DNA of 64,000 nt from Salimicrobium flavidum (GTDB lineage: Bacteria; Bacillota; Bacilli; Bacillales; Halobacillaceae): NCBI RefSeq assembly GCF_900156645.1, contig NZ_FTOC01000006.1:1-64000 (forward strand), read 5' to 3'. Of the stretch, positions 16,075 through 25,362 are shown piece by piece (position 1 is the first letter of the stretch; the number at the start of each line of letters is the position of its first letter). The notes under the pieces were generated by a model, which searched no databases, was not told the origin of the DNA, and was given only the letters and a program-made list of their open reading frames with translations. A program made the position numbers and the translations under genes.

Positions 16075-16914
16075 TTATTTTTGAGTTAATCGTTGAAGAT
16101 GAATCGTTAAATAAACAGCTTCTGATTCATCGACGGTTCTATTCAACTGTCGTTGCATCACTTTTATCAATTTCCAAGACAAATTATAACACACAGGATA
16201 TTCTGTTTTCAACATGCTATCCAAATTCGTTTGGTCTCCCACTGATTCTCCCGTGTAAATACGATGAATCGCACGGTGAAGATGTTGGACCAGCCTGTGG
16301 TAATCAATGCTATTTCTATTTACCGTAAGCTCCAGCTGATCTTCTATAAGTTCCACCAGCTGAGTGATCAACTGATTATGTCTATTGATTTCCCTCAATG
16401 ATTTATCCGTGACAGCGCTGTGAATGTGAAGAGCGATGAACCCGACTTCTCCCATCGGAAAATGGACGCCGGTCTGGTCATAGATGATTGTCACCACTTC
16501 AAGAGCTATATTATATTCTTTAGGGTAAAGCGTTTCTATCTCTGAAAGAAAAGGGTTACTGAATTCCAGATTATTTCTGGTTCTGTGGAAAGCGAACGCC
16601 AGGTGATCCGTGAGGGCAACATGAATATGCTCATGAAGAGGCTCTTCCATCCTTTTCTCCACGTGTCTTAGCACATCGCTCATCAACGGGATGAGTTCCT
16701 CGCTTACATGAGGGAGAAGGTTGACATATTGCTGCTTTTGCTCAGGATCACTGAGAAGAAACGTCTTTTCGGCTAGTTCGGTTTCTATTTCATCTCCAGG
16801 TTTCCGGTTGAAACCGATACCCTTCCCGATCAGGACAACTTCCTTGAAGGATGGATGTTCAGCGATGATCACATTATTATTCAACGTTTTCTGCACAGTA
16901 ACCGGACGTTCCAT
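16075..16914 (-). CDS. glcT: Transcription antiterminator GlcT (BglG family)
   Basis: The protein is about 279 residues from the ATG at 16914, behind GGGGGGTTTAT. The N-terminal 60 residues are the RNA-binding CAT domain (NNNVIIAEH and IGFNRKPGD); two PRD domains follow (about 65-170 and 175-279), with conserved histidines in DHLAFAFHR, ALHIHSA, LVQHLHRAIHR and LTIHLQRL. GlcT binds the RAT in the ptsG leader and stops termination; in the absence of glucose it is inhibited by phosphorylation from EII-Glc. The gene directly precedes its target, as in B. subtilis. Confidence 0.93.
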   Translation of the reverse strand: MERPVTVQKTLNNNVIIAEHPSFKEVVLIGKGIGFNRKPGDEIETELAEKTFLLSDPEQKQQYVNLLPHVSEELIPLMSDVLRHVEKRMEEPLHEHIHVALTDHLAFAFHRTRNNLEFSNPFLSEIETLYPKEYNIALEVVTIIYDQTGVHFPMGEVGFIALHIHSAVTDKSLREINRHNQLITQLVELIEDQLELTVNRNSIDYHRLVQHLHRAIHRIYTGESVGDQTNLDSMLKTEYPVCYNLSWKLIKVMQRQLNRTVDESEAVYLTIHLQRLTQK

Positions 16915-17004
16915 ATAAACCCCCCATTTTTCTAAAAAAACCGTTTCCATAAGCACATGTATTTATAATCCTAACGGGTAACCACCAACATTACAAGGGA
17001 AAAA

Positions 17005-17290
17005 GAAAAGCGAAAACTTCCGTTTAGAAGCCCTGTCATAAGCAGACCGGTCAAAAAAGTGTTCTTTCTTTTTTTTGATCCTGGCTGCTTATGACATGAG
17101 CTTCTGGTAGTTGTAGCTAGACAAGAAAAGCGGAATCACCCCGCTTAGAAACCTAAGTCATAAGTAGACGTGTTCTCTTTTGGGTGTATTCCCCAAAAAG
17201 ACATGGCTACTTATGGCTCCGGTTTCTGGGTGATGGAGCTAGACAAGAAAAGCGGAATCACCCCGCTTAGAAGTTCTGGCGTAACAGAAA
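17005..17290. repeat. Tandem array of about 120-bp palindromic repeats (family D)
   Basis: Units start at about 17005, 17125 and 17247. Each begins with GAAAAGCG(GAATCACCCCG)CTTAGAA and ends with AGCTAGACAA; the third is truncated. Each full unit has a long inverted repeat (CATAAGTAG/CTACTTATG in unit 2; CATAAGCAG/CTGCTTATG in unit 1). This fills the 388 bp between glcT and the next gene, apart from the short flanks; no coding sequence was seen. Confidence 0.75.
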
Positions 17291-17301
17291 CTACACGCTA
17301 A

Positions 17302-18876
17302 TCATCTCACTTTAAACTTCTGATACGTTTCTTCTTTCAGCAATTTTCCGTAGGGAGATGAAATTCGATCATGCACTGTAATAGCATAGACCCCTTCTTC
17401 ATAACCACCAGCCGGAGGATCTATTCTGATTTTCTCCCCATCTTCGGACAATTTCTTGTACACCTCGACTACTGCACCGGATTCGTTCACAACAGCAATA
17501 TTTTTCGATGCCCCATCTTCAGATATCTCTGTATTGAACTCTACGTGCCACACCTTAGAACCGGTGACCGACGCACTTTCCTTTTCCTGCGTTGCAGATG
17601 TCGGCAAGAAATCATCAATCTTTGCGGCACCATTCTCTGGAATAGTGAGTCTTGCTACTCCTTCGGAAGTAACTGTAAGCACGCCATCATCTTCCTCCAC
17701 CAGTTGAGTCACCTCTTCATCAACTTCATACCTGTCCGTGATTTTTCCTCCCTGATTGAGCACAGCCACGTATCCTTCTCCTGCAGCGATAATACTTCCT
17801 TCTACAATGGCTGTATGATGAATCGTCGGAAGCTCACGATTCGACCATGCAAAAGAACCGTCCTCATACAGTTTTGTAAGGGAAGCTATTTCTTTGTTCT
17901 GCTCATTGAAAAAATACACATTCTGACTGAACAGTCTGTAGGAGTCCGAGGAGCTGGCATTTCTTCCCTGCAGAAGCCATTGATCTCCGGTCATCTCGTT
18001 CTCCGTAATGTATTCTTCAAGGCGGTAAGGTTCCAGTTCCGTTTTCCATTCAACGTCTCCCCGGGAGGAGAGCTGATACAGATTACTTTTTGAAAACAGG
18101 TATTCTTCCATAAGAAGCGGGTCTGTCATAAGGAGACGATGATAAAAATCACCTTCCTGCTCGGAAACCGTTCTGCCATTTTCCTGCTTCAGAGCGTGGA
18201 AGATACCTTTGTACGGTTCAGTGAACCAGACAAAATCCTCCGAGAAGAGAGGGAGTTCTTCAAGAGCTGCAGACTTTCTCCAGATCGGTTCTCCGTTTTC
18301 ATCCACTTTATACACATATGGATCATCGCTGAAAGACACATCGTCCGCTACGAAATACGAACCATCGTTCCAGGAAAGCTCCGGGATCAACTGATCGTTT
18401 CCGGTGAAAGTGAACGCCTTTTCTCCATTTTGTTCAACTGCGTGCCACTCTGCTCCTCCGAAGACATGGAGATGCCCGTTTGCAGCCTTCATAAAAGTCC
18501 TTTCACTGATAGCTATGTCATCTGGAAAATCAAAAGTAAGAGGAGCGGATCTTTCTCCCGTACCTACATCAAGTATGTAATCAAACCCGTCTTCTCTTGC
18601 TTCGGAAACCATCCACAAACGTTCTGCTTCCTCTTCAAAGACCGGCTGCACCACCCCTTTCACGTCATGCGTCCATTCGACCTCTCCTTTCTTCGTAAGG
18701 GCCACAACCTCTTCAGGAACCCCATAAGTGCCACATACCACTATGTGATTATCTTCCGTTGTGAAAACCTCTCCACTCGTACCGGACTCACAGGAATAAT
18801 CCCATTCTTCCATAAATGACGGTTCAAAGCCGCTCAAGATAATCCACACACTGAAGACCACCACCCATTTCTTCAT
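17302..18876 (-). CDS. Secreted beta-propeller-like protein with C-terminal SbsA-type Ig domain (hypothetical)
   Basis: I do not recognise a named family over the full 524 residues. The N terminus has a signal-peptide-like segment (KKWVVVFSVWIILSGF), without a clear lipobox cysteine. Residues 30-420 contain repeated short beta-rich blocks with W-containing motifs such as GEVEWTHDV, GEPIWRKS, GDVEWKTEL and GSFAWSNREL, as in PQQ- or WD-type propeller repeats. Residues about 430-524 (KVWHVEFNTEI … GVYAITVHDRISS…) look like a bacterial SbsA-type Ig domain. An extracellular or wall-associated binding role is plausible, but unproven. It stands alone, between the repeat array and recX. Confidence 0.6.
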   Translation of the reverse strand: MKKWVVVFSVWIILSGFEPSFMEEWDYSCESGTSGEVFTTEDNHIVVCGTYGVPEEVVALTKKGEVEWTHDVKGVVQPVFEEEAERLWMVSEAREDGFDYILDVGTGERSAPLTFDFPDDIAISERTFMKAANGHLHVFGGAEWHAVEQNGEKAFTFTGNDQLIPELSWNDGSYFVADDVSFSDDPYVYKVDENGEPIWRKSAALEELPLFSEDFVWFTEPYKGIFHALKQENGRTVSEQEGDFYHRLLMTDPLLMEEYLFSKSNLYQLSSRGDVEWKTELEPYRLEEYITENEMTGDQWLLQGRNASSSDSYRLFSQNVYFFNEQNKEIASLTKLYEDGSFAWSNRELPTIHHTAIVEGSIIAAGEGYVAVLNQGGKITDRYEVDEEVTQLVEEDDGVLTVTSEGVARLTIPENGAAKIDDFLPTSATQEKESASVTGSKVWHVEFNTEISEDGASKNIAVVNESGAVVEVYKKLSEDGEKIRIDPPAGGYEEGVYAITVHDRISSPYGKLLKEETYQKFKVR

Positions 18877-18934
18877 ATTTCATTCCTCCCTGGCTTTCAT
18901 TTTGCTATAGTTCTTTAAATGTGCCTCGCGAAAT

Positions 18935-19744
18935 TCAATACCCTTTTTCTTCAAGAAAACGTTGAATCAGATCGCTCGAGAAACCCTTGCGATACAAAGC
19001 AGCCATCACTTTCTGTTTCCGCTCATACCCTTCCGCTTTTTTTTCGTATTTTCGGAGAGCCTTCTCTCCCTGCAGCACGAGGGAATCCCATTCTGCGGAA
19101 TCCTCCTTTTCTTCAGCAAGCTGCAAGGAGACTTCCTTGATGACATCCTGCGTATACCCCTTTTGCATCATGGTCTGTTTTGCAGTCTGCAACTTCTGCT
19201 GGAATGATTTCTTTGATGAATCGTTCACTTTTTTTAACCCGAATTTCAGAGCTTTTCTGTACTGCTCGTCGAACGTATAAGACTCGAGAGCGCTCAGAAT
19301 ATAGTCCTCAGGCACCCCTTTCTGGATCAGTTCCTGTTTCAAAAGGAGAGGCCCTTTACTCGAAGTGGCAATCTTACTTTGTACATAGCTTCTCGCGAAA
19401 GCTTCATCATCGAGGAGATTTTCTTTATAGAGGCGATTTATGATATCTTTCGCATCTTCTTCTGTAACGTCATTGTCCAAAAGATAATCATACATTTCTT
19501 TTTCAGCACGCATACGGTAGCTTAAATAGTGTATAGCTCGGGTATAAGACTTATGTAACTCATCTTTATTTTTCATTTGCTTGATGTCTTCTTCGCTCAG
19601 TTCCATCCCTTTGTGCAGGTTGTATTGAATGAGGATATCTTCACCTACACCGAAACCGAATTCTTCTGTATCACCACGCTTCAGAAAAATGTTGAAACGT
19701 CCTTTATTCTTCTGTTGCACTGAAATTTTACTGATGGCAGGCAT
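18935..19744 (-). CDS. recX: Regulatory protein RecX
   Basis: The 269-residue protein consists of the repeated three-helix modules of RecX, with the signature YLSYRMRAEKEMYDYL and the later RLYKENLLDDEAFARSYVQSK. RecX modulates RecA filaments in homologous recombination and SOS. The length fits the longer Firmicutes form of about 260-270 residues. It is divergent from yfhF; recX and yfhF are also neighbours in B. subtilis. A possible GTG start is not needed: the ATG at 19744 follows GAGAGGAGGCGGAGAAA. Confidence 0.92.
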   Translation of the reverse strand: MPAISKISVQQKNKGRFNIFLKRGDTEEFGFGVGEDILIQYNLHKGMELSEEDIKQMKNKDELHKSYTRAIHYLSYRMRAEKEMYDYLLDNDVTEEDAKDIINRLYKENLLDDEAFARSYVQSKIATSSKGPLLLKQELIQKGVPEDYILSALESYTFDEQYRKALKFGLKKVNDSSKKSFQQKLQTAKQTMMQKGYTQDVIKEVSLQLAEEKEDSAEWDSLVLQGEKALRKYEKKAEGYERKQKVMAALYRKGFSSDLIQRFLEEKGY

Positions 19745-19803
19745 TTTCTCCGCCTCCTCTCTAAAGACTATAATATCATAAACACTCTAAGGAGGATTCA
19801 CTT

Positions 19804-20709
19804 ATGAACATAGTAATTGCCGGGGGCACCGGCTTTGTAGGCAAACACTTGACCCAGCATTTCACAGTAAAAGGAGACCACGTATTCATTTTAACGAGAC
19901 ACCCTGAAAATCACCAGAATGAACAGAACATTACTTATATAGGATGGCTCAAAGATGAATACTCTCCGGAAAAACAGCTCCCCGAAATTGATGCTATGAT
20001 TAATCTGGCCGGCGCTTCTCTCGCAGGCGGCAGGTGGACACCGGAAAGAAAACAGCTCATACGCCAAAGTCGTATTGATGCAACGAATGGCCTTTTATCC
20101 ATCATCGAAAAGATGGAGCAGCCTCCAGAAGTGCTCGTAAACGGTTCAGCTGTAGGATTCTACGGTACCTCCGATCATAAATCTTTCACTGAAGAAACGA
20201 CTGAAGCCGGAAATGATTTTCTGGCAAGCGTCGTAAAAGAATGGGAAGATACAGCGAGTCAGGCCAAGCTGAAAGGGGTACGTACCGTTTTCACACGCTT
20301 CGGGTTGATTCTGGGCGAAGAAGGTGTGCTCCCTCTGATGAAACTTCCATACAAATATTACGTCGGAGGCAGGCTTGGAGACGGAGAACAGTGGATGTCC
20401 TGGGTGCATATCGAAGACGTTGTAGGAATCATTGATGAAGCTATTCACAATAAGTCCATCGAGAATGCAGTTAACGTAACGGCTCCGACTCCGAAAAGGA
20501 ACGAAGAATTCAGCCGTACGCTTGCCTCGGTGCTGAACCGTCCGCACTGGTACCATGTTCCCTCCGCTGTCATCCGTACTCTTCTCGGAGAAATGAGTAC
20601 GCTCGTCCTGGAGGGTCAGGCCGTTTATCCCAAAAAAATGTCCGAAGAGACGTATAAGTTTCGATATCCTGATTTGAACGGAGCCCTCTACTCCCTATTG
20701 AAACAATAA
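19804..20709 (+). CDS. yfhF: NAD-dependent epimerase/dehydratase family protein YfhF (SDR39U1 type)
   Basis: The 301-residue protein has the extended-SDR cofactor motif IAGGTGFVGKHL at the N terminus, NLAGASLAGGRW where the SDR39U1 group has its typical segment, NGSAVGFYG carrying the catalytic Tyr region, and a C-terminal DUF1731 (about 250-299, with RPHWYHVPSAVIRTLLGEM). The reaction is unknown. The ATG follows AAGGAGGATTCACTT. It ends in a strong bidirectional terminator. Synteny with recX supports the name. Confidence 0.88.
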   Translation: MNIVIAGGTGFVGKHLTQHFTVKGDHVFILTRHPENHQNEQNITYIGWLKDEYSPEKQLPEIDAMINLAGASLAGGRWTPERKQLIRQSRIDATNGLLSIIEKMEQPPEVLVNGSAVGFYGTSDHKSFTEETTEAGNDFLASVVKEWEDTASQAKLKGVRTVFTRFGLILGEEGVLPLMKLPYKYYVGGRLGDGEQWMSWVHIEDVVGIIDEAIHNKSIENAVNVTAPTPKRNEEFSRTLASVLNRPHWYHVPSAVIRTLLGEMSTLVLEGQAVYPKKMSEETYKFRYPDLNGALYSLLKQ

Positions 20710-20717
20710 TCCGGATA

Positions 20718-20768
20718 TCAAAAAAGCGTGAAATCCGCTGATTACCAGCAGGATTTCACGCTTTTTTT
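20718..20768. terminator. Bidirectional terminator between yfhF and the ABC importer
   Basis: AAAAAAGCGTGAAATCC pairs with GGATTTCACGCTTTTTT between convergent genes. Confidence 0.88.
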
Positions 20769-20780
20769 CTTGAGTATTTA

Positions 20781-21812
20781 TCATTTTTCGAGAAAGCTTT
20801 TATCAACAAGACCCGTCAAATCAGGTTTTTCTTTCAGAAATTCAAGGTCATAGGAGGAGTTAGCGAAGTCTTGCAGTACACTTTCGTCTACATCAGTAGA
20901 AAAGTCGATTCTCTCCCACGCACTATCAATCACTTCTGCTGAAAGTTCCTGATCAGTAATTTCCTTGATTTTATCCTGAGCGATCGTTTTCGCTTCTTCA
21001 GGGTTTTCGTTGATGAAATCCGTCGCTTGCTGATGGGCATCGACAAGGTTCTGGATCATTTCAGGATTCTCTTCCTTCAAATCTTTGGAGGTCACAAACA
21101 CAGCCGCCGGAAGCGTTTCTCCATACGCTACTTCCGGTGTATCGACAAGCACCTTTCCGTTTCCTTCAGCTTCGATTTTGGAAGCCCACGGTTCAGGAAC
21201 AGTTGCTGCATCGACTTTGCCTGCCTTGAACATACTTGCGTAAGTGGCCGGTTTGCCGGTTACGTGTTTCATCTCACCCTGTACACGATCGGAAGTGATA
21301 CCGAACTCATCTTTCATCATCGCTTCAAATTGAACATCGTGCGTGCAACCTACACGCGGGGAGATGAACGTTTTCCCTTTCAAGTCCTTAGGAGAAGATA
21401 TTCCCGAGTCGTTTCCTGCCATAATGACAGTTCCGCCTTTCGATCCGGCAGCTACAATATTGATTTTAGCTCCACTCACATAGTGGTTCATCGCAGGCCC
21501 CGGTCCTACAATTCCCCCTTCAATCTCACCGGTCTCTACCGCTGTCATAAAAGCTGAGCCATCCGGGAAGTACTGATAGTTGACCGTCGTACCATCCGGC
21601 AATTGTTTTGAATACATTTCCTGCTCTTCTGCCACCATACCAGCTACGTGGTTGATGTTCGGGAAATACCCGATTGTAATTTCGTCAGAGGAACCTTCGG
21701 AAGAACCTTCCCCGTTGCCACTTGCTCCTGATTCACTGCTTCCGCAAGCACTCAGCACCATAAGTAGAGAACCGAGAACCGCCAAATAAACAAATTTCTT
21801 CAAATTGTACAC
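20781..21812 (-). CDS. ABC importer substrate-binding lipoprotein (SsuA/NMT1 type)
   Basis: The 343-residue protein has a lipoprotein signal peptide with the lipobox LSAC at about residues 20-23 and an acidic Ser/Gly linker, then an NMT1/SsuA-like periplasmic-binding fold (TIGYFPNINHVAGMVAEE…, GGIVGPGPAMNHYVSGA, TVPEPWASKIEAEG). Such proteins bind alkanesulfonates, taurine, nitrate or thiamine precursors; the ligand cannot be settled from sequence. It is the last gene of a three-gene unit with permease and ATPase and resembles YtlA in gene-set composition. No sulfonate monooxygenase gene (ssuD) is beside it, which weakens the sulfonate reading. Confidence 0.8.
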   Translation of the reverse strand: MYNLKKFVYLAVLGSLLMVLSACGSSESGASGNGEGSSEGSSDEITIGYFPNINHVAGMVAEEQEMYSKQLPDGTTVNYQYFPDGSAFMTAVETGEIEGGIVGPGPAMNHYVSGAKINIVAAGSKGGTVIMAGNDSGISSPKDLKGKTFISPRVGCTHDVQFEAMMKDEFGITSDRVQGEMKHVTGKPATYASMFKAGKVDAATVPEPWASKIEAEGNGKVLVDTPEVAYGETLPAAVFVTSKDLKEENPEMIQNLVDAHQQATDFINENPEEAKTIAQDKIKEITDQELSAEVIDSAWERIDFSTDVDESVLQDFANSSYDLEFLKEKPDLTGLVDKSFLEK

Positions 21813-21839
21813 TCCTTTTGTAATTTCACTTAAGTTATT

Positions 21840-22598
21840 TTATAGTACGCCCCAACGTTTCATCACGTTTTTCTCTAATTTGGAGAAAACCACCTGATCC
21901 ACTACAGCGCCGATGACTCCGATAATGATAATGATACCGATAACCTGATCCATTCTTGCATAATCCTGTGCATAGCGAAGGGAATACCCGAGTCCCGGGC
22001 CATTACTCAATAATTCCCCGGCCATCAAGGCTCTCCAACTGAATGCCCATGCCAGACGAAGACCTGACATGAAGTAGGGAACACTAGCCGGAATTTCAAC
22101 TCTGAAAAATTGAGAAACGCCGCTGACTCCCATCGTTCTGGCTGCTTTGATCAATTGTGGAGAGACGCTCCGTATAGCCGATCGTACGTTCAGAGCCATT
22201 ACGAATGTTCCTCCGAGAACTACCACAAATACTACAGCCGCTTCTGAGAAACCGAAGATCATAATCGCAAGCGGCACCCAAACGATACTCGGGATACTTT
22301 GCAGGGCGACGAGATACATCCCGGCTGTTTCATCCGCTTCTCTTGATTTTCCGAGAAGGACTCCGAGCAGCGTCCCGAATAAAATAGCTAAAATAAGACC
22401 TGAGAATAGATGCCGGAAACTGGCTCCGAGCGCTGTGATCAAATCACCGCTTGCGAATCCTTCATAGAGAGAGGCTGCGACTGTCCAGGGAGAGGGAAAG
22501 ATAATGTCTTCGAACACGTTCAATGCGAAGATGACATACCAGATACCGACGACGACAACGAGGAACCCGACCCGCTTAGCTAGTAGGGACAGACTCAT
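21840..22598 (-). CDS. ABC importer permease (SsuC/TauC type)
   Basis: The 252-residue protein has about six membrane helices and the binding-protein-dependent permease EAA loop (RAARTMGVSGVSQFFRVEIP, preceding SVPYFMSGLRLAWAFSW). It forms the membrane channel of the importer with the adjacent ATPase and lipoprotein. The start overlaps the end of the ATPase gene by 23 bp, which indicates translational coupling. Confidence 0.87.
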   Translation of the reverse strand: MSLSLLAKRVGFLVVVVGIWYVIFALNVFEDIIFPSPWTVAASLYEGFASGDLITALGASFRHLFSGLILAILFGTLLGVLLGKSREADETAGMYLVALQSIPSIVWVPLAIMIFGFSEAAVVFVVVLGGTFVMALNVRSAIRSVSPQLIKAARTMGVSGVSQFFRVEIPASVPYFMSGLRLAWAFSWRALMAGELLSNGPGLGYSLRYAQDYARMDQVIGIIIIIGVIGAVVDQVVFSKLEKNVMKRWGVL

Positions 22599-23403
22599 TA
22601 TCCAGTTCTTCCTTCAGCACTTTATTTATTTCTTTCTCCAGCAACTCCATTACCTGCTTCTCCAACTTGATCACTCTTTCATCGTCGCGCTCTCTCGGTC
22701 TCGGTATATCTACGGGGAAATCCGCAATGATTCTCCCCGGGCGTGTTCCCATAACAATTACACGGTCTGACAGTTTAATCGACTCCTGTATGCTGTGTGT
22801 AACGAAAAGAATCGTCTTTTTCGTATCTTCCCATATCGACAATAGCTCTCGATGGAGGATATGCCTCGTCTGTTCATCAAGTGCACCGAACGGCTCGTCC
22901 ATCAGAAGAACTTTCGGATCCATCGCGAGCGCTCTCGCTATAGCGACACGTTGCTGCATACCTCCGGAAAGTTCATATGTATAGCTCGATTTCGACTTAC
23001 TGAGATGAACCATTTTCAGGAAGTGATCTGCACGCTCCTGTGCTTCTCGTTTGGACAATTTCTTTTTGAGAGGGAACATTACATTCTCTCTGACAGTGAG
23101 CCATGGGAATAAGGACGGCTGTTGAAAAACCATACCACGGTCTGTGCCAGGCTCATCTGTTTCCTCACCTTCGAGTTTGATCGATCCGGCTGAAATGTCT
23201 TCAAGGCCTGCGACCATTGAAAGCAGCGTCGACTTCCCACAGCCGGAAGGTCCGAGAATGGAAACGAACTGATTTTCTCCAATTTCCAAATCAATATCGG
23301 AAAAGACTTCGAATTCATTTTCCGGAGCAGTACCAAAACGTTTTTCCACCTGTTCAAAACTCAAAAACACACTGACCCCTCCTTCCTGCATAAAACATAT
23401 CAA
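22576..23403 (-). CDS. ABC importer ATPase (SsuB/TauB type)
   Basis: The protein is up to 275 residues, with Walker A GPSGCGKST, Q-loop VFQQPSLFPWL, signature LSGGMQQR, Walker B VLLMDEPFGALD and the switch His in VTHSIQE. The C-terminal acidic tail fits the nitrate/sulfonate/taurine ATPase group. I kept the first start, but the GTG at about 23373 (VFLSFEQVEKRF), behind GAAGGAGGGGTCA, is better supported by its ribosome site. First gene of the operon; no regulator is adjacent. Confidence 0.87.
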   Translation of the reverse strand: MICFMQEGGVSVFLSFEQVEKRFGTAPENEFEVFSDIDLEIGENQFVSILGPSGCGKSTLLSMVAGLEDISAGSIKLEGEETDEPGTDRGMVFQQPSLFPWLTVRENVMFPLKKKLSKREAQERADHFLKMVHLSKSKSSYTYELSGGMQQRVAIARALAMDPKVLLMDEPFGALDEQTRHILHRELLSIWEDTKKTILFVTHSIQESIKLSDRVIVMGTRPGRIIADFPVDIPRPRERDDERVIKLEKQVMELLEKEINKVLKEELDNESVPTS

Positions 23404-23546
23404 TTTAGTATGTTTTACATTATATGCATCCTGAAAGCTAATGTCAATAATATTCCGATAAGTCTACTTTGTTATTTGAATGAGGCATCTGTCATCGTTT
23501 TTTCGTCTCTAGGTGTAGAAAAACATCCGGATCGAGCCTAAATGAC

Positions 23547-23592
23547 AAAACCCCCGAAGATGAGGAATTTGCCTAACCTCTTCTTCGGGGGA
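23547..23592 (-). terminator. Terminator of the small stress-protein-like gene
   Basis: CCCCCGAAGA(A)GAGG and CCTCATCTTCGGGGG form a long stem followed by TTTTG on the minus strand. Confidence 0.85.
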
Positions 23593-23602
23593 ATCAAAAA
23601 GC

Positions 23603-23917
23603 TTACCCTTCTTTTTTCATGGCACCATGTTCTTCAAGCACTTTAATAGCTTCATCATATTCCGCTTCGTCCACGTCGAATTGCAATAGATGAGTCACTT
23701 CTTTTCCTTTAGCTCCCAATGCTTCATTGAATGTCTCCCCGTACTCAGCCATACTGGCCTGAAATCCTCCTGAGGAGAACGGGATGACCCGGGCTAATTT
23801 GGAGTCCTGAGGAATCTCTTCTACCCTTTCGTTTTCCACTTTGAGTTTCTGGAGGGAAGTCATGGCACTATGAGCATCATTTTCGCTATTAAAATAGGCA
23901 ATCAACTGTTCCATCAT
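23603..23917 (-). CDS. Small soluble protein resembling general stress proteins (unknown)
   Basis: About 104 residues, starting at the ATG at 23917, six bases after GAGAGG; earlier and later Met codons are close. The N-terminal pattern EQLIAYFNSENDAHSAMTSLQKL resembles the first strand and helix of YflT/general-stress 17M-like proteins, where it reads as a small alpha/beta ferredoxin-like fold; the C terminus (LLQFDVDEAEYDEAIKVLEEHGA) repeats a similar pattern. I do not recognise a named gene. It is monocistronic with its own terminator. Confidence 0.7.
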   Translation of the reverse strand: MMEQLIAYFNSENDAHSAMTSLQKLKVENERVEEIPQDSKLARVIPFSSGGFQASMAEYGETFNEALGAKGKEVTHLLQFDVDEAEYDEAIKVLEEHGAMKKEG

Positions 23918-23988
23918 TATCATCCTCTCATTTATACTTCATGTAGGTTTACTTCCCCATCTCCTTACGTTAAAAACACCTGCCCCTA

Positions 23989-25362
23989 CTAGGACAAGTG
24001 TTTCTTTGCAAGATGAAGCTGATCTCTCACCTGAGCGAAGCCGGTGCCACCTTCACTTTTTCTGGCGGCTACCACTTGTTCCGGAGAAAGCTTTTCAAAA
24101 ATGTCTTCTTCAATCAATTCAGAAAAACCTTTGAATTCTTCCAGACTTAAATCAAGCAGATACTTCTCTTCCTGAATAGCGTATAACACGACTTTACCGA
24201 TGACTTCATGAGCCTCCCGGAAAGGCATACCCTTTACCGCAAGATAATCGGCCATGTCTGTAGCATTGGAATAATCACTGTTCACAGAACTGTTCGTCCG
24301 TTCGAGTTTCACATCCATCGTCTTCAGCATAGGGGAAAGAAGGGAAAGAGCACCTTCGAGTGTTTCGACTGTATCGAACATACCTTCTTTGTCTTCCTGC
24401 ATATCCTTATTGTAAGCGAGCGGCAAACCTTTCAGTAACGTCAGCAGTCCCATCAGATCTCCGTAGATTCTGCCTGTTTTCCCCCGCAACAACTCAGGGA
24501 CGTCGGGATTTTTCTTTTGAGGCATAATGCTGGATCCTGTGCAGAAAGCGTCATCGAGTTCGATGAAACGGAACTCTTCACTGCTCCACATCACCAGTTC
24601 CTCTGAGAGGCGGGAAATATGCATGATCAGAATAGAAGCATCCGATAAAAACTCCAGGATAAAATCACGATCACTAACCGCATCAAGTGAATTCGGATAA
24701 ACTTTGTCAAAACCGAGAGCCTCCGCTGTTTCTTGACGGTCGATAGGATAAGGTGTGCCAGCCAAAGCGGCTGCTCCAAGCGGGGACCAGTTCACTCGTT
24801 TCAAACTGTCCTGGAGCCGTTCTTTGTCCCGTTCGAACATCCAGAAATACGCAAGCATATGATGGGCGAAAGAGACCGGCTGCGCCCGCTGGAGATGCGT
24901 ATAACCCGGAATCATCGTTTCGATGTTAGTTTCAGCCTGAGTCACGATGGAGTGCTGCACAGCTTCTAAAAGATCGATCAGTCCCTTCGTCTTTTCTCTG
25001 AGGTACAAGTGCATATCCGTGGCTACCTGATCGTTACGACTACGTCCAGTATGCAGTTTTCCACCGACAGGTCCTATTTCATCAATCAGCAAATGCTCGA
25101 TATTCATGTGGATATCTTCATCACCAACCGAAAACTCGACCTCGTTTTTTTCGATTTTCTCCAGAATCTTATCAAGACCCTGTCTGATCTCTTCCGCTTC
25201 TTCTTCAGCGATGATTCCCTGGTTACCGAGCATTTTCACGTGAGCCTTGCTGCCTTCTATATCAAAAACAGCCAGCTTCTGATCAAAACTGATCGAGGCT
25301 GTATACGCCTCGACCAGTTCATCTGTCTGTTTTGTGAATCTTCCTCCCCACAGCTTACTCAT
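23989..25362 (-). CDS. argH: Argininosuccinate lyase
   Basis: The 457-residue fumarase/aspartase-superfamily enzyme splits argininosuccinate into arginine and fumarate, the last step of arginine synthesis. It shows the N-terminal WGGRF signature, the [13 protein letters not shown] stretch, TPYPIDR and the superfamily signature [12 protein letters not shown] with the catalytic Ser loop. It overlaps the end of argG by 8 bp and is cotranscribed from the argG promoter. Confidence 0.96.
   Translation of the reverse strand: MSKLWGGRFTKQTDELVEAYTASISFDQKLAVFDIEGSKAHVKMLGNQGIIAEEEAEEIRQGLDKILEKIEKNEVEFSVGDEDIHMNIEHLLIDEIGPVGGKLHTGRSRNDQVATDMHLYLREKTKGLIDLLEAVQHSIVTQAETNIETMIPGYTHLQRAQPVSFAHHMLAYFWMFERDKERLQDSLKRVNWSPLGAAALAGTPYPIDRQETAEALGFDKVYPNSLDAVSDRDFILEFLSDASILIMHISRLSEELVMWSSEEFRFIELDDAFCTGSSIMPQKKNPDVPELLRGKTGRIYGDLMGLLTLLKGLPLAYNKDMQEDKEGMFDTVETLEGALSLLSPMLKTMDVKLERTNSSVNSDYSNATDMADYLAVKGMPFREAHEVIGKVVLYAIQEEKYLLDLSLEEFKGFSELIEEDIFEKLSPEQVVAARKSEGGTGFAQVRDQLHLAKKHLS

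Noticed and set aside
16957-17301. CRISPR-like array
   Set aside because: Units are about 120 bp with long internal palindromes and only two and a half copies; there is no short repeat/spacer alternation and no cas gene.
17371-18819. Long plus-strand frames (226 and 240 codons) antisense to the propeller-like gene
   Set aside because: The minus-strand frame has a signal peptide, repeat pattern and Ig-like end; the plus frames have none and lack ribosome sites.
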